From: Hyphomicrobiales bacterium
GTDB taxonomy: Bacteria; Pseudomonadota; Alphaproteobacteria; Rhizobiales; Rhizobiaceae
Direction of reading: 5' to 3'
Length of the DNA stretch: 64,000 bases
NCBI GenBank assembly: GCA_017305935.1
Contig: JAFKJU010000009.1
Location: 1-64,000 of the forward strand
Made by a program: the position numbers and the translations under genes. The notes under the pieces were generated by a model. The model ran no database searches, was not told the DNA's origin, and was given only the letters and a program-made list of their open reading frames with translations. This document shows positions 25,379 through 33,595 of this stretch, piece by piece. How positions within the stretch are numbered: the stretch's first letter is position 1; each line of letters opens with the position of its first letter.

Positions 25379-26899
25379 GTGGCTGGTCAAACGGGCACGA
25401 TCCTCGCGATGCGCGGGATCCAGAAACGCTTCGGCGATGTCAACGCGCTTGACGATGTCGACTTCTGTCTTGGGGAGGGCGAGGTCCATGCCCTGCTCGG
25501 CGTCAACGGCGCCGGCAAGTCGACGCTGATCAAGATCCTCTCCGGCGTCTATTCCAAGGATGGCGGGACGATCGAGATCGCCGGAAAGGCTTACGATCTC
25601 GGCTCGCCGCGCGCGGCGATCGAGGCGGGCGTGGCCGTGGTGCAGCAGCATCCCGAACTCGTCGGCGACCTCACCGGCGCCGAAAACATCTTTCTCGGCC
25701 ATGAAAGCGCAAAGCCCGGCCTGTTCTCGCGCATCGACCGCTCCGGCATCGCGGCGCGCGCGCAAGCCATGCTGTCGCGTTTCCCCATCGATATCGATCT
25801 CGGCCGCCGCGTCGCCGACATGCCGGCGGTGGACCGCGAAATCGTCGCCATCCTGCATGCGCTGAGGCTCGAAAACGCCCGTATCCTCATCCTCGACGAG
25901 CCGACCTCGACGCTGACCGAGCGCGAAAAGGCCTCGCTGTTTTCGATGATGAAGACGCTGAAGGCCGCCGGCATCGCCATCATCTACATCACCCACCGCC
26001 TCGAAGAGGTGTTCGAGATCGCCGATGCCTTCACCGTCTTTCGCGGCGGCCGCAATGTCGCGACGCATACGGTCAAAGAAGCGCGCGAGAAGAAGATCTC
26101 GATCCCCAACCTGATGCTCGATTCCGACAAGGGCCTGACATTCCCGCCGCGCTCGCAAAAAACCGATGGCGACATCGTGCTGGAGGCGAAGAACCTCTCG
26201 GCCGAAGGCCTGTTCCGCAACGTCTCCTTCGCCGCCCGCAAGGGCGAGATCCTCGGCATTTTCGGCCTGGTCGGCTCCGGCGTCGACGAACTCTCCAAGG
26301 CGCTGTTCGGCGTCGTCGCGCCGAACAGCGGCGAAATCCATCTCAAGGGCCGCGCCGTGCGCTTCCGCTCGGCGGCGCAGGCCCTGCAGGCCGGCATCTT
26401 CCTCGTGCCCGGCGACCGGCGCAGCGAAGGCCTGACCATGGACGAGGATGTGGTGTTCAACACCACGCTCGCCAATCTCGGCCGCGCCTCGCTCGGCGGC
26501 ATCCTGCGTTTCGGCGACAACCGCAAGCAGGCGGCGGCGCTCGCCGCCAAGGTCGATCTGCAGCCACCGAAGCTCGACCGCGCCCTTCGCGGCTTTTCCG
26601 GCGGCAACCAGCAGAAGGTGGTCATCGCCAAGGGCCTCTATCGCCAGGCGGAGGTCTATATCTTCGTCGAACCGACCGTGGGCGTCGATATCGGCGCCCG
26701 TTCCAAGATTTACAGCCTGATGCGGGAAATCTCGCGCGATGCGGCCGTGATCGTCATCTCCTCGGATTGCGACGAGGTGCATGGCGTGGCCGACCGCACG
26801 GTGGCGCTCTACAAGGGAGCGCCCATCGGCGCGCCCGACCGGGCGACCACCCGCGACCAGCTTCTTTCCGCAGGCATCATGGGGGAGATGACGGCATGA
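25379..26899 (+). CDS. Sugar ABC transporter, double ATPase (RbsA type)
   Basis: This 506-residue protein has two nucleotide-binding domains in one chain. Domain 1 has intact Walker A GVNGAGKST and Walker B ARILILDEPTS, but its signature region reads ADMPAVDRE instead of the usual LSxxxQQ pattern. Domain 2 has the degenerate Walker A of this family (GLVGSGVDEL) and an intact signature FSGGNQQK. So one composite site should be active, as in RbsA-like ATPases. The start is GTG at 25379, eight bases after AGGAGGA; upstream codons have no such site. The stop overlaps the next start (ATGA). Confidence 0.92.
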   Translation: MAGQTGTILAMRGIQKRFGDVNALDDVDFCLGEGEVHALLGVNGAGKSTLIKILSGVYSKDGGTIEIAGKAYDLGSPRAAIEAGVAVVQQHPELVGDLTGAENIFLGHESAKPGLFSRIDRSGIAARAQAMLSRFPIDIDLGRRVADMPAVDREIVAILHALRLENARILILDEPTSTLTEREKASLFSMMKTLKAAGIAIIYITHRLEEVFEIADAFTVFRGGRNVATHTVKEAREKKISIPNLMLDSDKGLTFPPRSQKTDGDIVLEAKNLSAEGLFRNVSFAARKGEILGIFGLVGSGVDELSKALFGVVAPNSGEIHLKGRAVRFRSAAQALQAGIFLVPGDRRSEGLTMDEDVVFNTTLANLGRASLGGILRFGDNRKQAAALAAKVDLQPPKLDRALRGFSGGNQQKVVIAKGLYRQAEVYIFVEPTVGVDIGARSKIYSLMREISRDAAVIVISSDCDEVHGVADRTVALYKGAPIGAPDRATTRDQLLSAGIMGEMTA

Positions 26900-27867
26900 T
26901 TTCCGGCCGCCTGATCATTCGTCTGCTGGCCTTCATCGCGCTCGTCGCGGTCATCGCCGGCCTGTTCTGGACGCAGAACGCCGCCTTCCTCTCCGAGGGC
27001 AATATTCGCGCGCTGATGCGGCATATGTCGGTGCAGGGGCTGGCCGCGCTCGGCCTGACCTTCGTCATCGTCGTGCGCCAGTTCGACCTGTCCTTTCCCG
27101 GCGTCGCCTCGCTCGGCGCCATGACGCTCGGCTGGCTGATCGCGTCAGGCATGCCGCTGTCGGTCGCGGTCTGCGGCGGGCTCGCCGTCGGCATCGCCTT
27201 CGGCCTCGTCAACGGCGTCGCCGTTGCCCGCCTCGGCCTGCCCGATATCGTCACCACCATCGCCACCGGCGGCCTCGCCATCGGCTTTTCCTATTTCTAT
27301 TCCAACGGCACCTCGATCTCGCAGAACTTCTTCATGTCGGGCATTCTCGACCTGAACGACCGCAAGATCCTCGGCCTCGACATGCCCTTCGCCATCCTGA
27401 TGGCGGCCGCCATCGTCGGCTTCGTGGTGCTGCATGCCTCGCGCTTCGGCCGCGGCTTTTATGCGACGGGTGAAAACCGCACATCGGCGCGCTTTTCCGG
27501 CATTCCGACGCGCACGCTGATCGTCGCCGCCTTCGCCATCTGCGGCATGATGGCCTGTCTGTCGATCACGCTGCTGGTCGCTTCCTCCGGCGCCGCCAAC
27601 GTCACCGCCGGCAACCAGCTCCTGATGCCGGCCTTCGCCGCCGTCTACCTGGGCGCCGCCCTCTTCGGCCGGCCGTCGGTCGGCGCCACGCTTGCCGGCA
27701 CGCTGATGATGTCGACCATGCTCAACGGCTTCACCCTGCTCGCCATCCCCTATTATTATTCGGACGCCATCGTCAGCACCGTGCTGATCGCGGCTATCGC
27801 GCTGTTCGATCCGCGCGTCTCCGGCCTGTTCCGCACCCTGGTCGCCAAGAAGGACAAGACGGCATGA
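26896..27867 (+). CDS. Sugar ABC transporter permease 1
   Basis: This 323-residue inner-membrane permease of the RbsC/branched-chain family has about eight to ten hydrophobic segments. Conserved stretches are LGLTFVIVVRQFDLSFPGVASLGA near helix 2-3 and the coupling-region ATGENRTSARFSGIPT. It starts within the ATPase stop (ATGA overlap) and ends overlapping the second permease, so all three are translationally coupled. Two different permease genes suggest a heterodimeric channel. Confidence 0.92.
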   Translation: MISGRLIIRLLAFIALVAVIAGLFWTQNAAFLSEGNIRALMRHMSVQGLAALGLTFVIVVRQFDLSFPGVASLGAMTLGWLIASGMPLSVAVCGGLAVGIAFGLVNGVAVARLGLPDIVTTIATGGLAIGFSYFYSNGTSISQNFFMSGILDLNDRKILGLDMPFAILMAAAIVGFVVLHASRFGRGFYATGENRTSARFSGIPTRTLIVAAFAICGMMACLSITLLVASSGAANVTAGNQLLMPAFAAVYLGAALFGRPSVGATLAGTLMMSTMLNGFTLLAIPYYYSDAIVSTVLIAAIALFDPRVSGLFRTLVAKKDKTA

Positions 27868-28868
27868 CGGACATCACCGCCTCGCTCTCGCCCGCCCGCC
27901 AGCCGGCAAAACCCCACCGCCATGGCGGCGTCTTCACCCGCTACGGCTTCTTCCTGCTGGTCATCGCCGTCTTCATCGCCTTCGCCTGGCTGCGCCCGAC
28001 CTTCATCGCGCCCGGCAATATCCATGGCATGCTGATGTCGGCATCGATCGCGGCGCTGATGTTCCTCGGCCTGACATGGATCGTCGCCGCCGGCGAGATC
28101 GACGTCAGCTTCATGTCGGTGGCGGCGCTGTCGAACATGATCGTCGCCGGCCTCGTGCAGTCAGGCAGCGGCTGGGCCTTGGCGACGCTGGGCGGCCTTG
28201 CCGCCGGCCTCGTCTTCGGCCTGCTGAATGCCGGTCTCGTCGCCGGGCTTCGCCTTCCGGCGCTGGTCATCACCATCGCCACCGGCGCGCTCGCCGCCTC
28301 TGTCGCAGCGGCCATCGGCTTGGGCACCTCGATTTCGCTGTCCAATACCGGTTTCGTCGGTTCGATCCTCAACCTGCGCCTCGGCGTCGTGCCGCTGATC
28401 GGCGTCATCGTCGGCCTGCTCTATGCCATCTCCTGGTTCGTGCAGGAAAAGCTGACCTTCGGTCATTACATCTATGCGCTGGAGCAGAACCGCGCCGCCG
28501 TCGTCGAAGCCGGCGTCCCGGTCAACCGCATGCTGTTCATGCTCTACGTGCTGTCCGGCCTCGTCTCGTCGCTGGCGGGCGTGCTTCTGGCGGCCAATCT
28601 TTCCTCCGGCCAGCCCTATCTCGGCACTTCCTATTTCCTCGACGGCCTGACCTCGGTGCTGCTCGGCGGCATGGCGCTGAAGCTCGGCAAACCCAATGTG
28701 CTCGGCACGCTGGCGGCGGTGATCTTCCTCATCGGCCTGCTGAATGGCGCAGCCCTTCTCGGCTGGACGGACAGCGAGCGCCAGATCGTGCGCGGCAGCC
28801 TGCTTCTGATCGGCGTCGGGCTTGTGGTTTTCGCCAGAAGCCGCAATCGTGGCCGCGCCCATACCTGA
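27864..28868 (+). CDS. Sugar ABC transporter permease 2
   Basis: This 334-residue inner-membrane permease is of the same RbsC-like family as its neighbour. It has a short cytoplasmic N-terminus, then about eight to ten membrane segments. Typical family parts are LGLTWIVAAGEIDVSFMSVAALSN and the coupling stretch ALEQNRAAVVEAGVPVNR. The start overlaps the upstream stop by four bases. Ten bases after its stop comes the aldo/keto reductase gene, so transport and catabolism form one operon. Confidence 0.92.
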   Translation: MTDITASLSPARQPAKPHRHGGVFTRYGFFLLVIAVFIAFAWLRPTFIAPGNIHGMLMSASIAALMFLGLTWIVAAGEIDVSFMSVAALSNMIVAGLVQSGSGWALATLGGLAAGLVFGLLNAGLVAGLRLPALVITIATGALAASVAAAIGLGTSISLSNTGFVGSILNLRLGVVPLIGVIVGLLYAISWFVQEKLTFGHYIYALEQNRAAVVEAGVPVNRMLFMLYVLSGLVSSLAGVLLAANLSSGQPYLGTSYFLDGLTSVLLGGMALKLGKPNVLGTLAAVIFLIGLLNGAALLGWTDSERQIVRGSLLLIGVGLVVFARSRNRGRAHT

Positions 28869-28878
28869 AGGAGCCAAG

Positions 28879-29910
28879 ATGACCCTGACCGCCACCACCC
28901 GCCGCACGGTCGCCAAGACCGGCCTCGACGTCACAGCACTCGGCATCGGCTCGGCCCCGCTCGGCGGCCTCTATGCCGACGTGCCGACCGCGCAGGCGCT
29001 GGAGATGCTGAATGCCGCCTGGGATCTCGGCATCCGCTATTTCGACACCGCGCCGATGTATGGCCTGACCCGCTCCGAACACCTCACCGGCCAGGTGCTG
29101 CGTGAACACGACGGCAGCCATGTGCTCTCCACCAAGGTGGGACGGCTGATGACCACCGAGCGCGCCGGGCGCAAGCTGCCGCCGGCGCCGCCGAAGAACC
29201 CGCTCGATCCCGGCTGGTGGAACGGCCTGCCCTTCCGCGAGGTCTTCGACTACAGCTATGACGGCGTCATGCGCAGCTTCGACGACAGCCAGCAGCGGCT
29301 TGGGATGGACAGGCTCGACATTCTCTATGTCCACGATATCGGCCGCGTCACCCATGCCGATCTGCACGACCATCACTGGGGCGCGCTGACCAGGGGCGGC
29401 GGTTTTCGCGCGCTGCAGGAATTGAAGGCGGCCGGCGATATCAAGGGCTTCGGCCTCGGCGTCAACGAATGGGAAGCCATCCGCGACGCGCTGGAGGAGA
29501 CCGATCTCGACGTTTCCATGCTCGCCGGTCGCTATTCGCTGCTCGACCGCGATGCCGGCGAAAGCTTCCTGCCGCTGGCCGAAAAGCGCGGCATGGCGCT
29601 GGTGCTGGCCGGCGTCTACAATTCCGGCATTCTGGCCGCGCCCAAGGGCGGGCGCAAGAAGTTCAACTATGCGGATGCCGACCCGAAGGTCGTCGCCCGC
29701 GTCGAGGCGTTGCGCGGCGTCTGCGACGATTACGGCGTGCCGCTCGCCGCCGCCGCCATCCGCTTTCCCATGCGCCATCCGGCCGCCACCTGCGTCGTCA
29801 TCGGCGCCAAGACGGCGGCGCAGCTGAAACAGAATGTCGAATGGTTCGACACCGATCTGCCCGAGGCGATCTGGGCCGATCTCGATACCGCGCTGGCCAA
29901 GGCCGGCTGA
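28879..29910 (+). CDS. Aldo/keto reductase, probable D-threo-aldose (L-fucose type) 1-dehydrogenase
   Basis: This 343-residue oxidoreductase has the AKR barrel with the tetrad visible: Asp and Tyr in FDTAPMYG, Lys in STKVGR and His in LYVHDIG. Its layout (WDLGIRYFDTAPMYG, VIGAKTAAQLKQNVEWF) resembles the L-fucose/D-threo-aldose dehydrogenases that oxidise aldoses to 1,5-lactones with NAD(P). AAGGAG precedes the ATG at 28879. The mutarotase and lactonase genes that follow are the expected partners. The sugar could be L-fucose, L-galactose or D-arabinose; sequence alone does not decide. Confidence 0.87.
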   Translation: MTLTATTRRTVAKTGLDVTALGIGSAPLGGLYADVPTAQALEMLNAAWDLGIRYFDTAPMYGLTRSEHLTGQVLREHDGSHVLSTKVGRLMTTERAGRKLPPAPPKNPLDPGWWNGLPFREVFDYSYDGVMRSFDDSQQRLGMDRLDILYVHDIGRVTHADLHDHHWGALTRGGGFRALQELKAAGDIKGFGLGVNEWEAIRDALEETDLDVSMLAGRYSLLDRDAGESFLPLAEKRGMALVLAGVYNSGILAAPKGGRKKFNYADADPKVVARVEALRGVCDDYGVPLAAAAIRFPMRHPAATCVVIGAKTAAQLKQNVEWFDTDLPEAIWADLDTALAKAG

Positions 29911-29936
29911 AATCCGTCTGGAATGAAGAGGACACC

Positions 29937-30359
29937 ATGCTGAAATCCATCAATCCGTTGCTATCAGGCGAACTCCTGGCCATCCTGTCCGACATGGGCC
30001 ATGGCGACGAGATCGTCATCACCGACGCCAATTTCCCGGCCGATGCGGTGGCGCAGCGCCTGGTGCGCCTGCCGGGCATCAGCGCGACGGATGTGCTGGA
30101 GGCGGTTCTGTCGGTGCTGCCGCTCGACGATTTCGTCGACCAGCCCGCCGCCGCCATGGATGCGCCCGGCGAGCGCCCGGCCATCTACCCGGAATTCGAG
30201 GCACTGCTCGAAAAGGCCGAGGGCAAGGCACTGTCGCTGGAGGCCATCGACCGCTTCGCCTTCTACGATCGCTCCAAGGAAGCCTATGCCGTGATTGCCT
30301 CCGGCGAGCGCCGGCTTTATGCCAATATCATCCTGAAGAAGGGCGTGCTGCGCACGTAA
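29937..30359 (+). CDS. fucU: RbsD/FucU-family sugar mutarotase
   Basis: This 140-residue cytoplasmic protein belongs to the RbsD/FucU family, which interconverts sugar anomers. It has the family start (LKSINPLLSGELLAILSDMGHGDEIVITDANFPA), with the conserved His and Asp, and the end TGER-like IASGERRLYANIILKKG, typical of FucU. GAAGAGGA lies before the ATG at 29937. Its length is normal. It is placed between the aldose dehydrogenase and lactonase genes. The FucU-like features favour fucose over ribose, but close homologues with other substrates exist. Confidence 0.88.
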   Translation: MLKSINPLLSGELLAILSDMGHGDEIVITDANFPADAVAQRLVRLPGISATDVLEAVLSVLPLDDFVDQPAAAMDAPGERPAIYPEFEALLEKAEGKALSLEAIDRFAFYDRSKEAYAVIASGERRLYANIILKKGVLRT

Positions 30360-30377
30360 TGGGTTAGGGAACAAGAC

Positions 30378-31202
30378 ATGCTCGACGCGCATCACCATTT
30401 CTGGGCCGTCGCCCGCGGCGATTACGGCTGGATGACGCCGGACCTGAAACCGCTGCTGCGCGATTTCGGACCCGAGGATCTCCGGCCGCTGATGCAGGCG
30501 GCCGGCATCACCCGCACCGTGCTGGTGCAGGCCGCCGAGACCGAGGCGGAGACCGACTACCTGCTCGATATCGCCCGCAAGACCGATTTCGTCGCCGGCG
30601 TCGTCGGCTGGATCGACATGCTCCAGGAAAATTTTGCCGCGCGGCTCGATCACTATGCGGCGCAGGAAAAATGGATCGGCCTGCGCCCGATGCTGCAGGG
30701 ACACGATCCCGCGCTGATCGCCGATCCGCGCTTCCGCGCCTCGCTTTCCGACGTCGCCCGGCGCGGCATTCCCTTCGACATCCTCACCTTCCCCCGCCAT
30801 CTGCCGGCGATGATCGAGGCCTTGCGGGCGACGCCCGGCGTCCACGCCATTCTCGACCATATCTCCAAGCCGGACATGACCCGGCCGATGGAGGCCGGCT
30901 GGGCCGAGGGCATCACGGCGCTGGCCGCCATTCCCGGCCTGCATTGCAAGATCTCCGGGCTGGTGACCGAGGCCGGTCCCGACTGGTCGGCCGAACGCAT
31001 CCGCCCCTTCGTCACCCATGTCGCCCGCGCCTTCGGCCCGCAGCGGCTGGTGTTCGGCTCCGACTGGCCGGTCTGCACGCTGGCGGCCAGCCACGCCCAC
31101 GTCGTTGACCTCGCCCGCGATCTGCTCGGCGGGATGTTCGGGGCGGACGCGATGCAGGGGATATTCGAAACCAACGCGCTGCGGTTCTACCGGCTCGGCT
31201 AA
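30378..31202 (+). CDS. COG3618 amidohydrolase, probable sugar lactonase (L-fuconolactonase type)
   Basis: This 274-residue metal hydrolase of the amidohydrolase superfamily has the N-terminal HHHFW motif (LDAHHHFWAVARGDYGW), an inner His in ILDHISKPD, a Lys in HCKISGLVTEA and the late FGSDWPVCTLAA with the catalytic Asp. All of these are hallmarks of COG3618. L-fucono-1,5-lactonases and L-rhamnonolactonases of bacterial oxidative pathways come from this group. Coming after the aldose dehydrogenase and FucU, it should open the lactone to an aldonate for the UxaA-type dehydratase. It is the last gene of the rightward operon, and no clear terminator follows in the 52-bp convergent gap. Confidence 0.88.
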   Translation: MLDAHHHFWAVARGDYGWMTPDLKPLLRDFGPEDLRPLMQAAGITRTVLVQAAETEAETDYLLDIARKTDFVAGVVGWIDMLQENFAARLDHYAAQEKWIGLRPMLQGHDPALIADPRFRASLSDVARRGIPFDILTFPRHLPAMIEALRATPGVHAILDHISKPDMTRPMEAGWAEGITALAAIPGLHCKISGLVTEAGPDWSAERIRPFVTHVARAFGPQRLVFGSDWPVCTLAASHAHVVDLARDLLGGMFGADAMQGIFETNALRFYRLG

Positions 31203-31254
31203 AGCGTCCCGACGCCCGCAGCGATCTCAACGGCTGGGAAATGCGCGACGCGCG

Positions 31255-32013
31255 TCAGCGCCCCTCCGCCGCGCGTTTTTCGTCGTCCAGCATGTGCTCG
31301 ACCAGAGCCGAGAAGGCGCGCAGGTCGCGCATCGGCTTGGCGGAGCGCTGGATCGGGCGCGTGGCGCGCTCGATCGGACGCACCCGGCGCAGCCAGCGGA
31401 TCGCCCCGCTCCAGATATTGCCGAGATCGAGCTTGCGGTAATGCAGCAACGCCCGGTCGATATCGGGCGCGGCGCGGCCGCCGACCGCAAAGCAGCTCAG
31501 GCCGAACATCAGCAGGTCGAGGATCTGCGCGCGGCGCAGGTTGCGCACCACGCCGAACATTTCCAGATCGATGAAGGTGACGTCGGCGCCGTCCCAGAGG
31601 ATGTCCTTGAGGTTCGGCCGCCCGTGGGCGAGCCCTGCCTCATGGATGCGATGCAGGGCGGTGGCGGCGCAAAGCAGCGCGCGGCAGCGCTCCTCGTCGG
31701 GGATGGTCGTGCTGCGCACCACCTCCGACATGGGAATGCCGGCATCGCGGGTGACGAGATAATCGGGGCCTTCATGGACGAGATCGGCGACCGGCAGGCC
31801 AAGGCGGCGCATGGCATGCAGGCCCTTGCGCTCGCGCTCCAGCGCCCGCGCGGGATCCCCCTTGCGCAGCCGCCACCAGAGGGAATGCGCTTCCGGCCGC
31901 TTCACCCAGTAGGTGACGCCATCGAGCTCGATGCGCCAGACACGTTCGCCCGGGCCCTGCTTCTCCACGATCGCACACAGGCGTTCCGCGATGCCCGACT
32001 CAAACCCCGCCAT
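31255..32013 (-). CDS. Lipopolysaccharide-kinase-like (Kdo/WaaP superfamily) protein
   Basis: This 252-residue protein has the small kinase fold of the Kdo/WaaP group: a nucleotide-lobe Lys in TYWVKRPEA, then ERERKGLHAMRRLGLPVADLV, the catalytic-loop position AHGRPNLKDILW and the metal motif FIDLEMFG. In common relatives the loop reads HGD; here it reads HGR, so the usual catalytic Asp is not at its standard place. An alternative Asp (KDI) follows four residues on. The protein may be an atypical kinase or a pseudokinase of envelope glycolipids. The ATG at 32013 has AGAAGGA close by; the frame is open to 32082. The C-terminal tail is basic. Confidence 0.75.
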   Translation of the reverse strand: MAGFESGIAERLCAIVEKQGPGERVWRIELDGVTYWVKRPEAHSLWWRLRKGDPARALERERKGLHAMRRLGLPVADLVHEGPDYLVTRDAGIPMSEVVRSTTIPDEERCRALLCAATALHRIHEAGLAHGRPNLKDILWDGADVTFIDLEMFGVVRNLRRAQILDLLMFGLSCFAVGGRAAPDIDRALLHYRKLDLGNIWSGAIRWLRRVRPIERATRPIQRSAKPMRDLRAFSALVEHMLDDEKRAAEGR

Positions 32014-32119
32014 CAATCCTTCTGCCTCAGGCTTATCGTGTGACAAGCCTGTGACAATGCACGTCCTGGCTGATTTGCTCAACCCCCGTCGTGCTCAGCC
32101 GCGCGAATTCACCGGAAAA

Positions 32120-33400
32120 TCACGGCAACTCAGCCTGCTGGACCAGGATCGCGCGAAAATCGTTGACATTGGTGCCGGTCGGGCCGGGAACGAAGAGGTC
32201 GCCAAGCGCATCGAAGGCGCTCCAGCTATCGTTGCGGGCCAGGAATTCGGCGGCGTCCCTGCCCTGGTCGGCGAGGCGCGACACGCTGTCGCCGTCGGCA
32301 AAGGCGCCGGCATTGTCCTCGGAGCCGTCGATGCCGTCGGTATCGGCGGCGAGCGCGCAAATGCCCGGCAAGCCGTCGATGGCGCAGGCGAAGGACAGCA
32401 GGAACTCGCCGTTGCGGCCGCCCTTGCCCTTGCCCTTGATGGTCACGGTGGTCTCGCCGCCGGAGAGGATGACGACCGGCTTTTGGAACGGCCGGTCGCG
32501 GCGCACGACTTCCGCCGCGATTGCCGCATGGACTCGGCCGACTTCGCAGGCCTCGCCCTCGATGGCATCGGAGAGGATGACGGCCTCGATGCCGGCCTTG
32601 TGCGCCGCTTCGGCGGCGGCTTCCAGCGACACGGCGGCGGAGGCGACGAGTTTTATTTCGTTGCGGGCGAAACGGGGATCGCCCGGCAGCGGCGGCTCGT
32701 CCTTGCCGTCGCGGATATGGCGCATGACGTTTTCCGGCAGGTCGAGACGGTAGCGCTCGATGAGACGCAAAGCATCGGCGCGGGTGGTGGCGTCCGATAT
32801 CGTCGGGCCGGAGGCGACGAGGGCGGGATTGTCGCCGGGAATATCGGAAACCACCAGCGAGACGACGCGGGCCGGATGGGCAAGGGCGGCAAGCCGTCCG
32901 CCCTTGATGCGCGACACCTGCTTGCGCACGGCGTTCATGGCGCTGATCGGCGCGCCCGAGGCGAGCAGCGCCCGGTTGACGGCGATCTCGTCGGCGAGCG
33001 TCAGGTCGCCCGCCGGCGACGGCAATAGCGCCGAGCCGCCGCCGCACACCAGCGCCACCACCAGATCGTCTTGCGTCAACCCGCTGACGGCCGCGCTCAG
33101 CCGAGCCGAGGCGGCAAGCCCGTTTTCATCCGGCACCGGATGGGCGGCTTCGAGAACCTCGATACGCTCGCACGGGGCGCCATAGCCATAGCGGGTGACG
33201 ACGACGCCCTCCAGCGGGCCGTCCCAGAGGCGCTCGAAGGCGCGCGCCATCTGCGCCGCGCCCTTGCCGGCGCCGATCACCACCGTGCGCCCCTTCGGTT
33301 TTTCCGGCAGGTTGGCAGCCAGCACCTTTTCGGGATCGGCAGCAGCCACGGCGGCATGAAAGAGGCTTTCCAGAAAGGCGCGCGGATCGGCAATCGACAT
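32120..33400 (-). CDS. Glycerate 2-kinase, MOFRL/TtuD type
   Basis: This 426-residue class II glycerate kinase phosphorylates D-glycerate at O-2 (often annotated hydroxypyruvate reductase, TtuD). It shows VVIGAGKGAAQMARA (N-terminal domain), VCGGGSALLPSPAG, the region SRIKGGRLA, ILSGGETTVTIKGKGKGGRNGE and the MOFRL end with DTDGIDGSEDNAGAF. The start at 33400 has GGAGG upstream. It lies on the same strand after gcl-hyi-glxR, separated by a strong terminator, and completes their route: glyoxylate to tartronate semialdehyde to glycerate to 2-phosphoglycerate. It may have its own promoter in the 195-bp gap. Confidence 0.92.
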   Translation of the reverse strand: MSIADPRAFLESLFHAAVAAADPEKVLAANLPEKPKGRTVVIGAGKGAAQMARAFERLWDGPLEGVVVTRYGYGAPCERIEVLEAAHPVPDENGLAASARLSAAVSGLTQDDLVVALVCGGGSALLPSPAGDLTLADEIAVNRALLASGAPISAMNAVRKQVSRIKGGRLAALAHPARVVSLVVSDIPGDNPALVASGPTISDATTRADALRLIERYRLDLPENVMRHIRDGKDEPPLPGDPRFARNEIKLVASAAVSLEAAAEAAHKAGIEAVILSDAIEGEACEVGRVHAAIAAEVVRRDRPFQKPVVILSGGETTVTIKGKGKGGRNGEFLLSFACAIDGLPGICALAADTDGIDGSEDNAGAFADGDSVSRLADQGRDAAEFLARNDSWSAFDALGDLFVPGPTGTNVNDFRAILVQQAELP

Positions 33401-33545
33401 GGGTTTCCTCCGGGTATCGGGCGCTTCGGCAGGTCGCCCGCAATCACATCATCGCATCGATAGGCGCCATCGCAGAAAATGGCGCGCCTCTCAAGGCCGG
33501 AAAAGGCCCTGGCGGTCCGGTTTTTCAGAGTGGCAATGTCCGCGC

Positions 33546-33584
33546 ATCGAAAAACGGCCGGGCGGGGCTCCCCTCCCCGCCCGG
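33546..33584 (-). terminator. Intrinsic terminator after glxR
   Basis: GGCCGGGCGGGG (33554-33565) and CCCCGCCCGGCC (33573-33584) form a perfect 12-bp stem. On the minus strand it is followed by GTTTTTC. It would end the gcl-hyi-glxR transcript before the glycerate kinase gene. Confidence 0.88.
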
Positions 33585-33595
33585 CCAGGCCGTCG

